Of a stretch of DNA of 64,000 nt, positions 12,560-23,610 are shown one piece after another. The stretch's first letter is position 1. Each line of letters begins with the position of its first letter. Source of the DNA: Girardinichthys multiradiatus (Eukaryota; Chordata; Actinopteri; Cyprinodontiformes; Goodeidae); NCBI RefSeq assembly GCF_021462225.1, contig NC_061817.1, positions 4,028,751 to 4,092,750 of the forward strand. The letters are read 5' to 3'. A program made the translations under genes and the position numbers. Below the pieces are notes generated by a model. It ran no database searches and was not told the origin of the DNA. It saw only the letters and a program-made list of their open reading frames with translations.

Positions 12560-12966
12560 ACATTCTGGTCATAAATACCTATTTATATTTCTAATACGGT
12601 AAATATAAACAATCAATTTTCAAAACAATATAAATCAGCCTTTTAACAGACTTTTGGATGTTGAATCAAATGTTAAAAAATACCTTTATCTTGACTTGGG
12701 GAAAAAATGACTTACTTTTTTGAAACTACCAGCATTAGGCGTTATATATGTATAAACTGACAAACAAAAAGTTAATAGCAGCTATGGATATTTTACAAAC
12801 TAAATGATGAACGTGTCAAACATGGTGATAATATTAGTCGGTTGAACTAACTTAATGGATTTGTCTGTTACGTCAAGATTCCTTAAGTTATAAAAATTGT
12901 TTTGCTTTGCCATGCGACAGCTTGGCATAACATAAATCTGCATAAAGAGCAGCCTAATTGCACATA

Positions 12967-13495
12967 CAGTGGGGAGAACAAGTATTTCATACACTGCCGA
13001 TTTTGACGGTTTTCCCACTTGCAAAGCATGTCGAAGTCTTTAATTTTTATCATAGGTACTCTTCAACTGTGAGTGATGGAGTCTGAAACAAAAATCCAGA
13101 AAATCACACAATGTGATTTTCTGGCCATTGTGAAGAAGTTGGAGTTTGTTTGATTGAGTGTGTGGACAGGTGTCTTTTGTACAGAGAACGAGTTCAAACA
13201 GGTGCAGTTAATACAGGTAATGTGTGGAGAACAGAAGGGCTTCTTAAAGAAGAACTAACAGGCCTGTGAGAGCTGGGATTTTTACTTTTTGTTAGGTGAT
13301 CAAATACTTATGTCATGCAATAAAATGCTAATTAATTACTTAAAAATCACACAATGTGATTTTCTGGATTTTTGTTTTAGATTCCGTCGCTCACAGTTGA
13401 AGAGTACCTATGATAAAAATGAAAGACTTCTACATGCTTTGCAAGTGAGAAGACCTGCAAAATCGGCAGTGAATAGATATTTGTTCTATCGACTG
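12967..13495. mobile_element. Tc1-type MITE with ~150-bp terminal inverted repeats
   Basis: The element starts CAGTGGGGAGAACAAGTATT and ends with the diverged complement ...TTGTTCTATCGACTG, with TA on both sides (12965-12966 and 13496-13497). The arms pair over about 150 bp, including TTGCAAAGCATG and CACAATGTGATTTTCTGG blocks. The ~220-bp centre keeps no transposase motif. It is an internally deleted derivative of another Tc1 lineage, and its right terminus has accumulated changes. Confidence 0.9.
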
Positions 13496-13497
13496 TA

Positions 13498-14529
13498 ACC
13501 GGCACATAAAAAGCCGGTTAGCTCTTATTTAGGACTAATCTGGTATCTGTTCAGTGCAAACAGGATTTTTAGCATGTCTAAAACTAATCTACTAATCCTG
13601 TAGCAAAAAAGTTAAGATGGCTTGATTGTTATTCAACACCATCGTCAGAGGTGATTAAAAGCAAGCGCAAAATGATGATTTTAGCTGTAGGTATTATTGC
13701 ACATAGCTTAAGCCATAAAGTCAGATGTGGCTGCAAACCATTTTTTTAAGCTTTATCAACTTTTATCAGTTATTTTCAGGAAATAACAGGATATCAGGAA
13801 ACACCTCTTGTGTTTCCTGATATCCTGCCAAGAAGCAATGCTTATAATCGCAGCAAATCTGCAGTGCTGTGAAATGTACATACCTCCACTGGTCAGACTT
13901 TAGTAACACAACGCAGATGAAGAGACTGAAGGGGAAGGCCTGAAGATGGAATGATACACGAATGTTAGAAATTTGTGGGGAAAAGACGACACTTGGGAAG
14001 ATACAGGGGGTAAAGCAGATAAGTTGAAAAGCAGCATGGGGCCAATAGACTAGGAAAATTAATCAATATGCTCATTATCTGATGACAACCAATTTGTAAA
14101 CCGTGGGACAGTTTCACCAAGAGTGGAAATGACCGGAATCAACTCTGATTTTTTAAATATCTGTTTTTGTTATGTATGATTCACCTGACCTGGCTTTCTG
14201 TTCTATTTAATGTTAAATACAGATAAAAATCCTTGTTTTATTTGCTGTATCCTAAGCTTTGAATATCTCACAGAGCATTGTTCAATGCATCACCCTAAAT
14301 AGAAAGAGTCTTTCATAACTGCCAAAACCTATCCATACATGGTCATTGGGCTAAACTGGCAAGACAGACCAGGACAGAAATGATGGGAGGGTAACTAACA
14401 TGAAATGGTAACTCTGGAGGAGCTGCCAAACGCCGTACTGTTTATGGTGAGTAAAGAATTCCGTCTTGGACTATCCAATATCTAAAAGCAAAATTCTCTG
14501 TGTTCATAATATACAGTGAGAGGACTTTC
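13498..14529. other. Unassigned stretch apart from one hairpin
   Basis: No coding sequence recognised. It contains the perfect hairpin at 13787-13827. Confidence 0.5.
13787..13827. repeat. Perfect 18-bp hairpin
   Basis: CAGGATATCAGGAAACAC at 13787-13804 and its exact complement at 13810-13827 flank a 5-nt loop, CTCTT. I see no terminator-like T run or gene next to it. Confidence 0.85.
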
Positions 14530-15120
14530 ACTCATTTGACAAAAACAGATATTAAAAAAATTTATTTTGACAAAATTTGAAAAAGAGTTACCAAAAGAAA
14601 TACCCGCAAAATTCCTAACGGCTGAAAGATTTTAAAGGATCACATGAACTGCTACACTCTGTTAACAGATCAGCTTTCCCCAAAACTATCACCTTCATCT
14701 TATTTCCATTCAAGAAAAGAAAGTTAAGCTCCATCCGAATGTCCTTTCAATAGGTTTCCTACTGACCAGATTTCACATGCTTTTAGCGGCAGATTGATTT
14801 GTACATCAACCACAAAACAATGAAAAAACAAAATGTACTGTTTAAAAATGGGCCCTAGAAGAAGAACATAAAGGGAAAACAGAGGAGCCTTAGAGGATAA
14901 AGCTGACCCAGCTGGACAGAATAGCTTCTGCCAGACAGGTAGGAGTGAAAACAATTCAGGACCTTGCCCTTTAGACCAAAGAACTAAAGTATCATGGTCC
15001 ACTGTGTCAAAAGCAGCAGTTAGATCAAGTAAATTAAAAACAGCAGAATCACCCGAGTCAGCGGTTGAGAGCAGATCATTAAGTGGTGTTTCTGTCCTGT
15101 GAGACGATTTAAAGTCAGAC
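14530..15120 (-). pseudogene. LINE reverse-transcriptase relic (CR1/L2-type)
   Basis: On the minus strand the pieces NLLDLTAAFDTVDHDTL (about 15000-15070), LGPIFKQYILFFHCF and FVVDVQINLPLK (about 14790-14830) follow the order of RT motifs in fish CR1/L2-type LINEs. The catalytic box that should read x-A-D-D reads VVDV, so one Asp is lost. A further stretch, ELNFLFLNGNK, continues toward 14700. The RT core is compressed by deletions and frames change. No ends or target duplication are visible. Confidence 0.7.
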
Positions 15121-15285
15121 TAAAATTTCTCAGAAATCACATGAAGCTCTAAATGCAAATATCTTTTTGAGTACTTTCCATTGACTTCCATTCATTTTCA
15201 TTTATTTCTATGGCCTAAAGCTGACCCAACCCCTCGCCCTTTGACCATCTTCATAGGAGGCAACTGCATGGCGGCCATTTTGTGT

Positions 15286-15378
15286 TGAGTACTTAAACAG
15301 TATGTACTGCTGTTCCAACAGCTAGACAACAGTGTTTAAATTTAAAAGGCAATTTCATAGACTTTTGCATATAGGCTG
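15286..15378 (+). repeat. Direct repeat flanking the minisatellite, left
   Basis: ACTTAAACAG, TACTGCTGTTCCAACA and GGCAATTTCATAGACTTTTG blocks occur here and again in the same order at 16933-17023. Confidence 0.75.
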
Positions 15379-15384
15379 TTAGCA

Positions 15385-16857
15385 CATCAGAACCTGGAAC
15401 AAATCTCTATCAGAACCAGACCCAAGCTCCTTCAGAACAAGGAGGAATTCTCCAATAGAACCAGTTAGAAAACCTCCATCAAAACCACGTCCAAAATCCA
15501 TCGGAATCAGACTGAAACTCTATCAGAACCAGGAAAAAACGTCCATTAGAACCAGAAATAAATCTCTATCAGAACCTGGTACAAATCTTCATCAGAACCA
15601 TGTACAAACCTCCATCTGAAACAGGTCCAAAGTGTATCAGAACCAGGTCAAACCTATCAGAACCAGGAAGAAAACACCATAACCAGGTCCAAATCTCCTT
15701 CAGAATCGGTAGGACCCTTCTATCAAAACCTGGAACAAATCTCAATCAGAACCGGACCAAAACTCCATCAGAACCAAGAGGAAATCTCCATCAGAACCAG
15801 GAAAAACTCTCCATCAGAGCCAGGTACAAGCCTGTATCAGAACCAGATACAAACCTGTATCAGAACCAGGTCCAAATTCTATCGGAGCCAAGGAGAAACA
15901 TTCATCAGAACCAGATCTAATCTACATCAGAAGCAGGAAGAAATATCTATAAGAACCAGGTCCAAACTCCATCAGAACCTGGTACAAATCTTCAGCAGAA
16001 CCATGTACAAAACTCCATCTGAACCAGGTCAAAGTCTATCAGAACCAGGTCAAACCTATCAGAACCAGTAATAAAACTCCACCAAAACCAGATCCAAATC
16101 TCCTTCAGAACAAGGCGGAATTCTTCATCAGAACCAGTTAAAAACCCTCCATCAGAACCAGGTCCAAACTCCATCAGATTTAGACCCAAACTCCATCAGA
16201 ACCAAGAGGAATTCCCCATCAGGGCTAGTTAGGAACCCACTATTAGAACCAGGTCCAAACTCTATCACAGCCAAGGAGAAACATCCATCAGAACCAGATA
16301 CAGACTTCCACCAGAACCAGATACAGATCACCATCAAAACCAGATCCAAACTCCATCTGAATCAGGAAGAAACCTCTATAAGAACCAGGTCCAAACTTCA
16401 TCAGAACCAGAAAAAAATCTGTTTAAGAACCTTCTAAATATTTTAATCAGAACCAGAAAGAAACATCCATCAGAACCAGGAAAAAAATCTCCATCAGAAC
16501 CTTCTAAAAATTCATCATCAGAACCAGGTACAAACGTCTATCAAGTCCAGGTCCATACTTTGTCAGAACCAGGAAGAAACATCCATCAGAACCTTGTACA
16601 AATCGTCCTCAGAACCAGGAGGAAACCTTAATCAAAACCAGGTCCCAACTCCACCAGAACCAGGCAAAAATCTCCATAAGAACCTTGAACAAATCTGCAC
16701 CAGAACCATGTACAAGCATCCATCAGAAACAGGTCCAAACTCTCAGAACCAGGTACAAATCTTCATCAGATCCAGGAGAACCCTCTATCACAATCAGGAA
16801 CAAACCCCCATCAGAACCAGGTCCAATTTCTATCAGAACCAGAATGAAATCACTACT
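15385..16857 (+). repeat. 23-bp minisatellite array with higher-order structure
   Basis: About 60 degenerate units follow the consensus CAGAACCAGGTMCAAACTCC plus AT, usually 23 bp and sometimes 20-22 bp. A run of variant units at about 15571-15720 recurs at about 15975-16125, an offset near 404 bp, so blocks of units have been duplicated. Because 23 is not a multiple of three, all frames stay partly open, giving spurious proteins (15600-15920 plus, 15992-16189 minus and others). No spacer-like unique sequence separates the units. Confidence 0.85.
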
Positions 16858-16932
16858 CTGTGACTTATGATGATAAGAACATCTCCATAGGTCCCAGGGG
16901 AGCATCAAAACAGCGATCATTTGATGTCAGCT

Positions 16933-17023
16933 ACTTAAACAGCTTCTACTGCTGTTCCAACACCTGAACAAGAGTGAATAATTTTAAAGGGCAATTTCAT
17001 AGACTTTTGAATATAGGCTAGTA
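16933..17023 (+). repeat. Direct repeat flanking the minisatellite, right
   Basis: It matches 15286-15378 at roughly 80-85% by eye, and in the same orientation. The array therefore lies exactly between two copies of one unique segment. Confidence 0.75.
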
Positions 17024-17726
17024 AGCATTACCATTTTAGTTAATTTTAGCTTATACATTGCTTTTTACATAGTAGGTGGGGTAAATTAATATCAGCCTTG
17101 ATGCTGATAGCCAATATGCTAATGTTAGCATTTTAGCTTCTCTTTCACCTCTCTTCTCTCTTAGCTGATGAACACAATGCCTTTTTAGGACATTACCTGT
17201 TTGTTTTTGTGTTTTTTCAGGTATTTGTTGTTAGTTCACTCTTTTAGAAATTTTCTGTCATTTTTACATATTTTAGCAATGACTTTAATGTCTTAGGCTA
17301 TGTTTTTTCTTCAGTCTATGCTTTTTCAGCTCATTTATGGGCAGCTCTTTCCTGCTTTTTTAATGTTTTTGTCAGTTCTTGTATGTCAACAACTCTTTCA
17401 AGTAGTTTTGACATAACTTTACCTTGTTATGGTGTTTTATACCTGATAGTCTTCCTGCTTAAACAGATCTGATAACAGTTTTCTTTGCTGTTTCTGCTAT
17501 TTCTACTAATTTATCAGATTTCAGCTGATATTCTGCTGACAACTTTAGCCACTTTCTACCAGCTTTCAACAGGAGTTTAGCCTTTCTGTTTTCTTCTAAT
17601 TCATTAAATTTCAGCAGATTATCTGCAGTCAATTTCAGCTTGCTTCTGCCAGCTTTCAGCTAAAAAATTCAGCTTACAGCATTCATACTGCATTTTTGCA
17701 GGAAATGCAAATTCTTCTAGTTGTTT
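17024..17726. other. Unassigned stretch with weak tandem similarity
   Basis: T-rich sequence with recurring TTTCAGCTGA/TTTCAGCAGA words around 17500-17680, suggesting an old ~100-bp tandem duplication. No gene seen. Confidence 0.45.
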
Positions 17727-17886
17727 TTGATTTTTACTTTATTTCAATAATGTCTGTGCTTTTGTTAGTTCTCTAACCTATTTGATAAAATGTGCTGGTA
17801 TTGAGTTATTACCTCATGACTGCCTCATGGTCACTGTCTTGCAACCAGACAACCAGACACAATCAGACCAATCAGATGCATAGTGT
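17727..17886 (+). repeat. Inverted repeat, left end of candidate 12.6-kb element
   Basis: This ~160-bp segment, from TTGATTTTTACTTTATTTC to CAGATGCATAGTG, is found reverse-complemented at 30203-30362 at roughly 93% identity by eye. The main difference is a short CCAGACAA insertion in the left copy. Beyond these limits the two sides stop matching clearly. It is a candidate terminal or subterminal inverted repeat. Confidence 0.8.
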
Positions 17887-18619
17887 GATTAGACTGGAAT
17901 GACATAATTCAGTTGTAGTTCATATTTTCAATTAAACTATGATTTTATGTATAGTAGACTCTTAATATATTTTGTACATTGTAATCTTTGGTGGACTCAC
18001 AAGTAGACCCAATTTGTCTGTTACTAAATACTTAAACAACTCTAGTTTACATAACTTAAAATGTTATGACTATTGTAAATTTAAGTTAACCATTATTAAT
18101 AACCGAAACCATTTGATGCAATCGCTTGATGCAAATGGTTTACGCACTACCAACTTATCCAGGTTTACAGTAGTTCCAGCTACAAAGAAAAACCCATAAA
18201 GTCCACACAATATAGCATACCCCTTAAAATGCAAGATTCATATTCTAATACGGTTAATCTTTGAGTTTTAACAAATTTTATTTCCAACACTCTCCAACAT
18301 AAATAATACAGTATCTGTTTACAGTCAGCAAAGGTTACCTAGAGACTCTCTAGCTGCATAACACACAGTACCAATGGGTGTCTTTGTGTGTCATCAGTGA
18401 TGGTGTCATCTTAATGCAGTCAGTGTGGAACCATCATCCACAGGTTTCACACTGTATCTACAGCATGGGGATAAACATGTATATCATTGTAAAACGTTTT
18501 AAAACTTTTTATATGAAGAAAATCATGTAGAATAAAATATTGTTAGGCATTGCAGTTAAAGTATTATTGTTTATTAAGTTAAAATTGATGGCATTAATCA
18601 ATTAAACCTTTTTGTCTCA
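17887..18619. other. Non-coding flank inside the inverted repeat
   Basis: AT-rich sequence between the left inverted repeat and the last recognisable exon of the minus-strand relic. The frame at 17972-18199 has no motif. Confidence 0.4.
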
Positions 18620-18899
18620 CCCAAAGGGCAGTAATGACAGAATGAAGCCAGCCCACATTTCCACAGAAGGAGCAGAACTCATCCCTTGAATCTTAAAATA
18701 AACAAAGAGTATAAAATAGCCTATGATTATTTTTAGTCACAATTTGCAGAAAGTTTCCAAAAACAAATCTTTTATTACATGATTCTTTGAGAATTTCTTC
18801 TGCCATGTCTTATCTGAGTTTTTTAATACACCTTTAAGATGATTCAATGTGGAAGTTCTTTGGAATGTTGGGAAATTCCATCACTGTCATCTTGGCCAT
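18620..18899 (-). pseudogene. C-terminal exons of the relic with CxxC segment
   Basis: After an acceptor (CTTTCATACAG) the minus strand reads MAKMTVMEFPNIPKNFHIES and then a stop. Further on, at about 18630-18700, it reads DEFCSFCGNVGWLHSVITAL, a CxxC plus W-x-H pattern suggesting half of a small zinc finger. This is where Ulp1-bearing transposon proteins I know often end. The link between the two pieces is broken by stops. Confidence 0.45.
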
Positions 18900-18949
18900 C
18901 TGTATGAAAGGCAAACAAGCACATGCATTATGTTTGATCCACAGTAAAA

Positions 18950-19080
18950 CATTTTTTTATCAACAATATCAAAAATGGTGTGCATAATCACATCCATGAC
19001 AAAAACCCCACAGCTGGTGCTATCTTTCTGGAAGGTGTGGGTAATCCAGCCGGCTGAAACTTGATGTTAACCCTGTGTTC
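18950..19080 (-). pseudogene. Ulp1/C48-like exon carrying the catalytic Gln and Cys
   Basis: The minus strand encodes WITHTFQKDSTSCGVFVMDV, matching the Q-x-D-x-x-SCG active-site segment of Ulp1-family proteases: Gln for the oxyanion hole, Cys as nucleophile. The exon carrying the catalytic Asp should lie between 19080 and 20719 but I cannot find it. A LINE tail and unassigned DNA occupy that interval, so the protease is probably incomplete. Confidence 0.65.
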
Positions 19081-20081
19081 TTTGTCAAGTCTATTCCGGG
19101 GCACCTTGAAGTACTGTCTATCTGGAATCAAGCATAATTTATTTTGTATTACCAAGGTTTGTATTGTTCTGCTTTAAAAAAAAACATTGTGTAAATTGTC
19201 AGTTTTCACATAGCTGAAAAACAATAGTAATCCTTCATGGAGTCCTCAGCCTCATTTGACACTTGCAGAAGATCGACCACAAAAATGTGGCTTGAAAGGG
19301 GATGGAGATCAGTTATGTGCGCATTTTGCCATGATCAGGTTTGTGTGTGTTCAACAGATGATCACTGACAGCGATGTTAGGCTGGAATGATGTTGATTGA
19401 AGTTTTGCAAGGAGTTTTACCATAGGAGAAATATCATGGCTTCTATTTGTGATTTTCTCCAAATCAGAGCTTAGATAATCCTACATAGAATCCTCTATTC
19501 TCATCTATTTTTTATATTTTTATTTTTGACAACCCAAATCTGTTGGCACATGTACAGAAGATTCTCTCTCCCTGTCATCTGTCATTCTATCTATGCCTTT
19601 CTCAGGCCAAAGTGACAACAGACATTTTGCGTCCCAGTTAGCACGTGCATTTCAAACGTGCTAAATCCACATGCAAAAATTGCACCCGCAAACCATTTCA
19701 GGCTTTGAAAATCGTATTGCAGTTGGTAATGGATGATATTTGCATATCCTCCTACCATGAATTTGCGCGTTTGGGTCATTATCATATGTTTTACATATTC
19801 ATGAAGGCAGACAAGTTTGCGCACGCAGTTCCGCTGATTGTACACATGCAATCCGATTACCACCTCATTTTTAGATCAGCTTTGCTGACACAAAGAGGTT
19901 TGCTTGGGGTTTTGTACACACAAATCTTTTGAAGATCAGGCCTATAGTATTAATTAATATATCATAATACTTCAATGTAAACACAACTTTGAAATGTATC
20001 TAAGAAACAGTGTTTTATAGTGATAGTAAAATTATGGTTAGAAGTCATTAAGAAAATGTATAAAATATTGTACTTAATATT

Positions 20082-20150
20082 CAGAGTCAGAATCAGCTTT
20101 ATTGCCCAGTTTGTGGCACAAAGAAGGAATTTGACTCCGGTACCCTTTTC
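20082..20150 (-). mobile_element. 3' tail of a CR1/L2/Rex1-type LINE
   Basis: AGAATCAGCTTTATTGCC at about 20087 and GGAATTTGACTCCGGT form the reverse complement of the conserved 3' end of fish LINEs. Only the tail is present, a heavily 5'-truncated insertion inside the relic. The rest of 19081-20718 (except the GC-poor block with TTTGCGCAC words at 19620-19935) holds nothing I recognise. Confidence 0.6.
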
Positions 20151-20718
20151 TCTCAATAAGGATTTATTTATTTTTATAAATAAAAATAATAATATTGAGG
20201 ATTTGGAAAGCTCTCCAAATATTATGATACTCCAAATACTCAGCTACTAAAAATGATTTCTGAAAATAAAAATGAAGACCACAAGGACATTAAAAACATA
20301 AGAAATTGTCTAAAATAAACCCAAAGTATAATTTGGTCATTTAAAACTGGACTGAAATGGGATTTCTCGGATCTGTTACTGCTTGCTCATCAAAAATGAA
20401 CAAATGACACATTGTTAATTTATTATGCAATTTTTGTGGGATTTTTACATGTTTAATCAGAGAGAGGACAGTAGATAGAGACAAAGACAGGGTGAATGTG
20501 GAAAATGATATGCGGGAAGCAGGCTACTTGTTTGGCTTGAGCCTGGGCTACCAGAGTGGGGGCAAACGTCATGGGGCGTGACCTAGACCGCTTGAGCATC
20601 TGCACCTTTTGGGCTAATATTGACACTTGGATTATATAGTTATTTATGTTAACTTTGAATGATATATACAACAACTATGCAATAGCAGTATGGGTAACAA
20701 CACAAGTAATATACTCAC

Positions 20719-20787
20719 CATAAACTTCCAGTGCACATTGTTTATGTTGACAATTCCAGTGATTCCTTCATAGTCATCAAATGCAAC
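20719..20787 (-). pseudogene. Ulp1/C48-like exon carrying the catalytic His
   Basis: A 69-bp exon has a clean acceptor (TTTTTACAG before GTTGCA) and donor (ATG followed by GTGAGT). It encodes 23 residues, including GITGIVNINNVHWKFM. The N-x-x-HW motif is the His box of Ulp1/SENP-type cysteine proteases, where the enzyme normally cleaves ubiquitin-like conjugates. It is open, phase 0 at both ends, and preserved better than the core. Confidence 0.65.
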
Positions 20788-21414
20788 CTGTAAAAAGTGT
20801 TTGTGAGAAAAAGGTTAATTTACCTTTTTTTGTGATAAGACAAGGGCTAGAAACGGTTTTTACAAAATGATCGAGAGAAAAGTCTGTGCCTCTCTTAAGT
20901 GAAGTAACACGAAAAGGTGAACGTTACTTTTTCCACATGTATTAATTACAAGGAATATATCAGCTATCACATCAAGGACCATCAAACACAAGAATATCTG
21001 CACATCAAAATTTAAATCACCCAATTCCAACACAACCTACTGCCCTTTATTCTAGAAATTAAGAGTTGTACTTACTCTTTTTAACTTTGTCTGGCCACCT
21101 GCTCTCTTGTGCCGTATGATATTACACCCATGGTGTAGTGATTTAATTGATAATTTTGCATTGAGGATGACTGTTATATAACTTTCAATTACCTTTTTAA
21201 GAAGGTTTAGGTAAATAATTAGGACACATGCCTGATGATTTTGAGAATAAAGTCTAATATAGTATGTATCAATATATTTGAAAATACATTATAGATTTAA
21301 GCAACAATTAGTTTTGATTTAAAGTAAAACTTCAGACTTTCCTACAAGGAAATCTAGTTTGAAACCATTGCAGCACAATATTAAAACACTGTTTTAACAC
21401 ATAAAGAAGCTTAC

Positions 21415-21522
21415 CTCTCCCATGAGAAGTTCATGACGCCTCAAACTCTGGAATCGCCTGTGTCTGAGGATTACCTTTTGCGTCTGTTCATCATTTTTCA
21501 CAACAGCCTCGACAACTTCACT
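21415..21522 (-). pseudogene. Exon upstream of the protease His exon
   Basis: It encodes SEVVEAVVKNDEQTQKVILR and then HRRFQSLRRHELLMGE on the minus strand and ends at a good donor (GAG followed by GTAAGC). It joins the next exon in phase 0. The acceptor side is uncertain because several AG dinucleotides precede it. Confidence 0.5.
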
Positions 21523-22079
21523 TTGCTTAATGGTCCAAAGTCATTTAAAGGTAACTTGTTCAAAACACTACAATACATTGCTTTACTCGCTACCATTTAA
21601 AGTTCAGGCTGTAAAATTACAGTGAATAGAAATTTTATCAGCTGCTATAAATCTGCACAAATGACCCCCTTTGTAGGTTTGGTCCCATCACTTGTGTTGC
21701 TGCTGCACTTCCCATCACTCGTGGCTGTGTTGCTGCTGGTCTTCCTATCCTTGGTATTTTGTCCTTTGCCAGTTTTTTTGGCTGATTTTCCTCTTTTTGG
21801 AACAGGAACAGTGTATGGAGTCGAGAAGTATGTGGAGCTCCCAGTGAGAAGCCACTTAGTACCTCCTCCAGAACCTACTTGAATTTGCATGTGAAGGAAG
21901 ACCTGCAATTGTGCAGACTTTTCTTTTTTCTTTGTCATCTTCCTCCTCCGCTAGTTGGCTGTCCTCCAACATCTCTAACTCATCCGTGTCAGGTGTCTTG
22001 CCCTTTTTTATTAGTTCCTGCATAATTTTCAGGTTAAAAAGGACAGTTTTGCTGTTGTGTTTCCCGCAAAAACACTGCT

Positions 22080-23400
22080 TAGTGACCAGAAAATGTTGAG
22101 ACCGTCAGTCAGTGTTTTGCAACCTGGCAAATACAAAGATTGCAAAAGCTTTCAAACCTTTATCAACAGTTTTTCTTCCAATGGAATGAGCAACCGCTTT
22201 TAACATGTGCAGAGCACATGTGCAACACTGATCTCCATGTCTTTCAATGTCATCTGTCCTGAACAAATAGTGAAATTCCTGTCCAGGTAGATGAAAATAT
22301 TTTCCTTGTTGAAGGCCAGCAGAACACTATTTATCAGTGCCCAGCTGTATTCATTTAAAACTTGTTGAACTTTTTGTACTGAGACAGGTATTGCAGAAAC
22401 TGCGACGGCCAGAATGTCCGTCGCAGAACACTAAGTGTTCAGTAGTGAGCATCTCACAGACTGGAAGGGGACGTGCACCACGACCACCTCCAGGAAAAGT
22501 GAGGGAATAATAAGGAAGTCTCCTGGTCTGCCCAGGAACTTTGGGTGCAACATTACCAGTAGCATCTAGGTACAAGGTCAATGGAATTTTCTTTCTCAGA
22601 TGTTGTACAATAATGTTGTTTCCAGTTTCTGTGTATATGTTGATTCCAGTTTCTGTGTATATGTACACAGAAAATTGATAAATTTGGTGGTGCTGAATGT
22701 ATCCAGTAATTCTTTGAAATTACTAGATGAATTCAGTAATTTCCTATCCTTGGTCAAAAAATCATCAAGTAATCAACATTCCTTGATGACTTTTTATGTG
22801 AGGTACATCTCCATGAACACATGATGGTGAATTTTGTTTACTTTTGCTGAATTCAGTCTTAATCATTTTCAGAACATTCTTATTCAGACTTTGGGTTATG
22901 TTCCCAGAAATAAGTTCAGCAACAGGGGTTTTTGTAAGTTTGCTATAGAAAAGCTGGCTCACTCCCTTGCGTAGTGCCCTTGCAAGCCTCCCTCTTCTGG
23001 TGTATGCTGCTGATCTAAATTGCCTTTCACTTTTCTTGTGTTTGATTTCTCCCTTCTGTTGCACAGATATTTTGATTCCAGCATTGGTTTTCTTTTCATT
23101 CTAAAAAAGTATTTAGCACTACAGGAAGGAAAAGTACAAATGGCACTAATATTTAAATATGGGCTTTTGATTTTTTGGCTGTGTGTTGGTTTAATGTGCT
23201 GACTCTTGAAAGCAAGAGTACAACAGGGATTTTCTTTCCAGAAGGTGTTGTATAAAACATTGGTCCAAGGTCTTCTCAGTTTCATTAAACCTTTAAGCGG
23301 ACGAACTGTCTGCCATTTATCTTGTTTAATTGTAATTGTGACTTCTTTGATCCTGCTGGTAGCTTTCTCCATTGGTCAATGTTTTCTTGAGCCTTAGCAT
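22080..23400 (-). pseudogene. Transposase-like core of the relic (LDATG / WALINSV / CxxH)
   Basis: Minus-strand pieces in order are WTNVLYNTFWKENPC and ICTFPSCSAKYFF (22959-23372), then LTLYLDATGNVAPKVPGQ and GARPLPVCEMLTTEH (22351-22668), then EYSWALINSVLLAFNKEN at about 22299-22352 in another frame, then CCTCALHMLKAVAHSIG near 22200. The LDATG Asp fits a first catalytic Asp. The position that is Asp in relatives I know reads Glu in EYSWALIN. The C-x-x-H block follows as in Mutator-like transposases. Several frameshifts and stops separate the pieces, and a 21-bp duplication (TTCTGTGTATATGTTGAT type) lies just upstream of LDATG. Family naming is inference. Confidence 0.55.
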
Positions 23401-23429
23401 CAGTTTGTACAGACATTTTCTTTAGTTTC

Positions 23430-23610
23430 CTTTTTGGTGTTTTGCAGGTCTTTATCTGTAATATCGTCCTCTGCTTTCATATTTCTCTGGTGGGTCTTCT
23501 CGTGTTTGTCTTCTTCAGTGTTTTGAAGTTCTTCATCCATGACATCGTCCTCTGTTTTCATATTACTCTGGAGTTCTTCTCATGTTTATTTAATTATTTA
23601 CAAAATGTTA
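23430..23610 (-). pseudogene. Acidic tandem repeats of the relic
   Basis: Two consecutive modules of about 27 residues read NMKTEDDVMDEELQNTEEDK and NMKAEDDITDKDLQNTKKET on the minus strand. The third, related module lies at 28260-28320. The DNA repeat unit is about 81-84 bp. Such acidic linkers are common in disordered regions and no function is implied. Confidence 0.55.

Larger units (their letters stand above)
8980..12966. other. Long unassigned AT-rich stretch
   Basis: No coding domain is visible in about 4 kb. Around 10050-10290 the motifs TCAACATTGAT and ATTGATTCAAC recur in both orientations. At 11170-11290 ACTTGACTT-type words recur, matching a similar repeat at 58335-58470. A (TTA)n microsatellite lies at 12537-12559. 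The short frames (9313-9567, 9625-9861, 11620-11904) are motif-free. Confidence 0.55.

Noticed and set aside
15600..16870. Overlapping open frames in both strands that look like NQV- or GSDG-repeat proteins, or a CRISPR-like array
   Set aside because: They are read-through of a 23-bp minisatellite. Units are contiguous and degenerate, with no unique spacers, and the genome is eukaryotic.
19620..19935. Overlapping frames on both strands as a small gene
   Set aside because: No motif; the sequence has palindromic TTTGCGC-type words and looks like non-coding repeat DNA between exons of the relic.
21622..21882. Hydrophobic 86-codon plus-strand frame resembling a membrane protein
   Set aside because: It lies opposite Lys/Ser-rich minus-strand sequence of the transposon relic; the hydrophobicity is the complement of lysine-rich codons.
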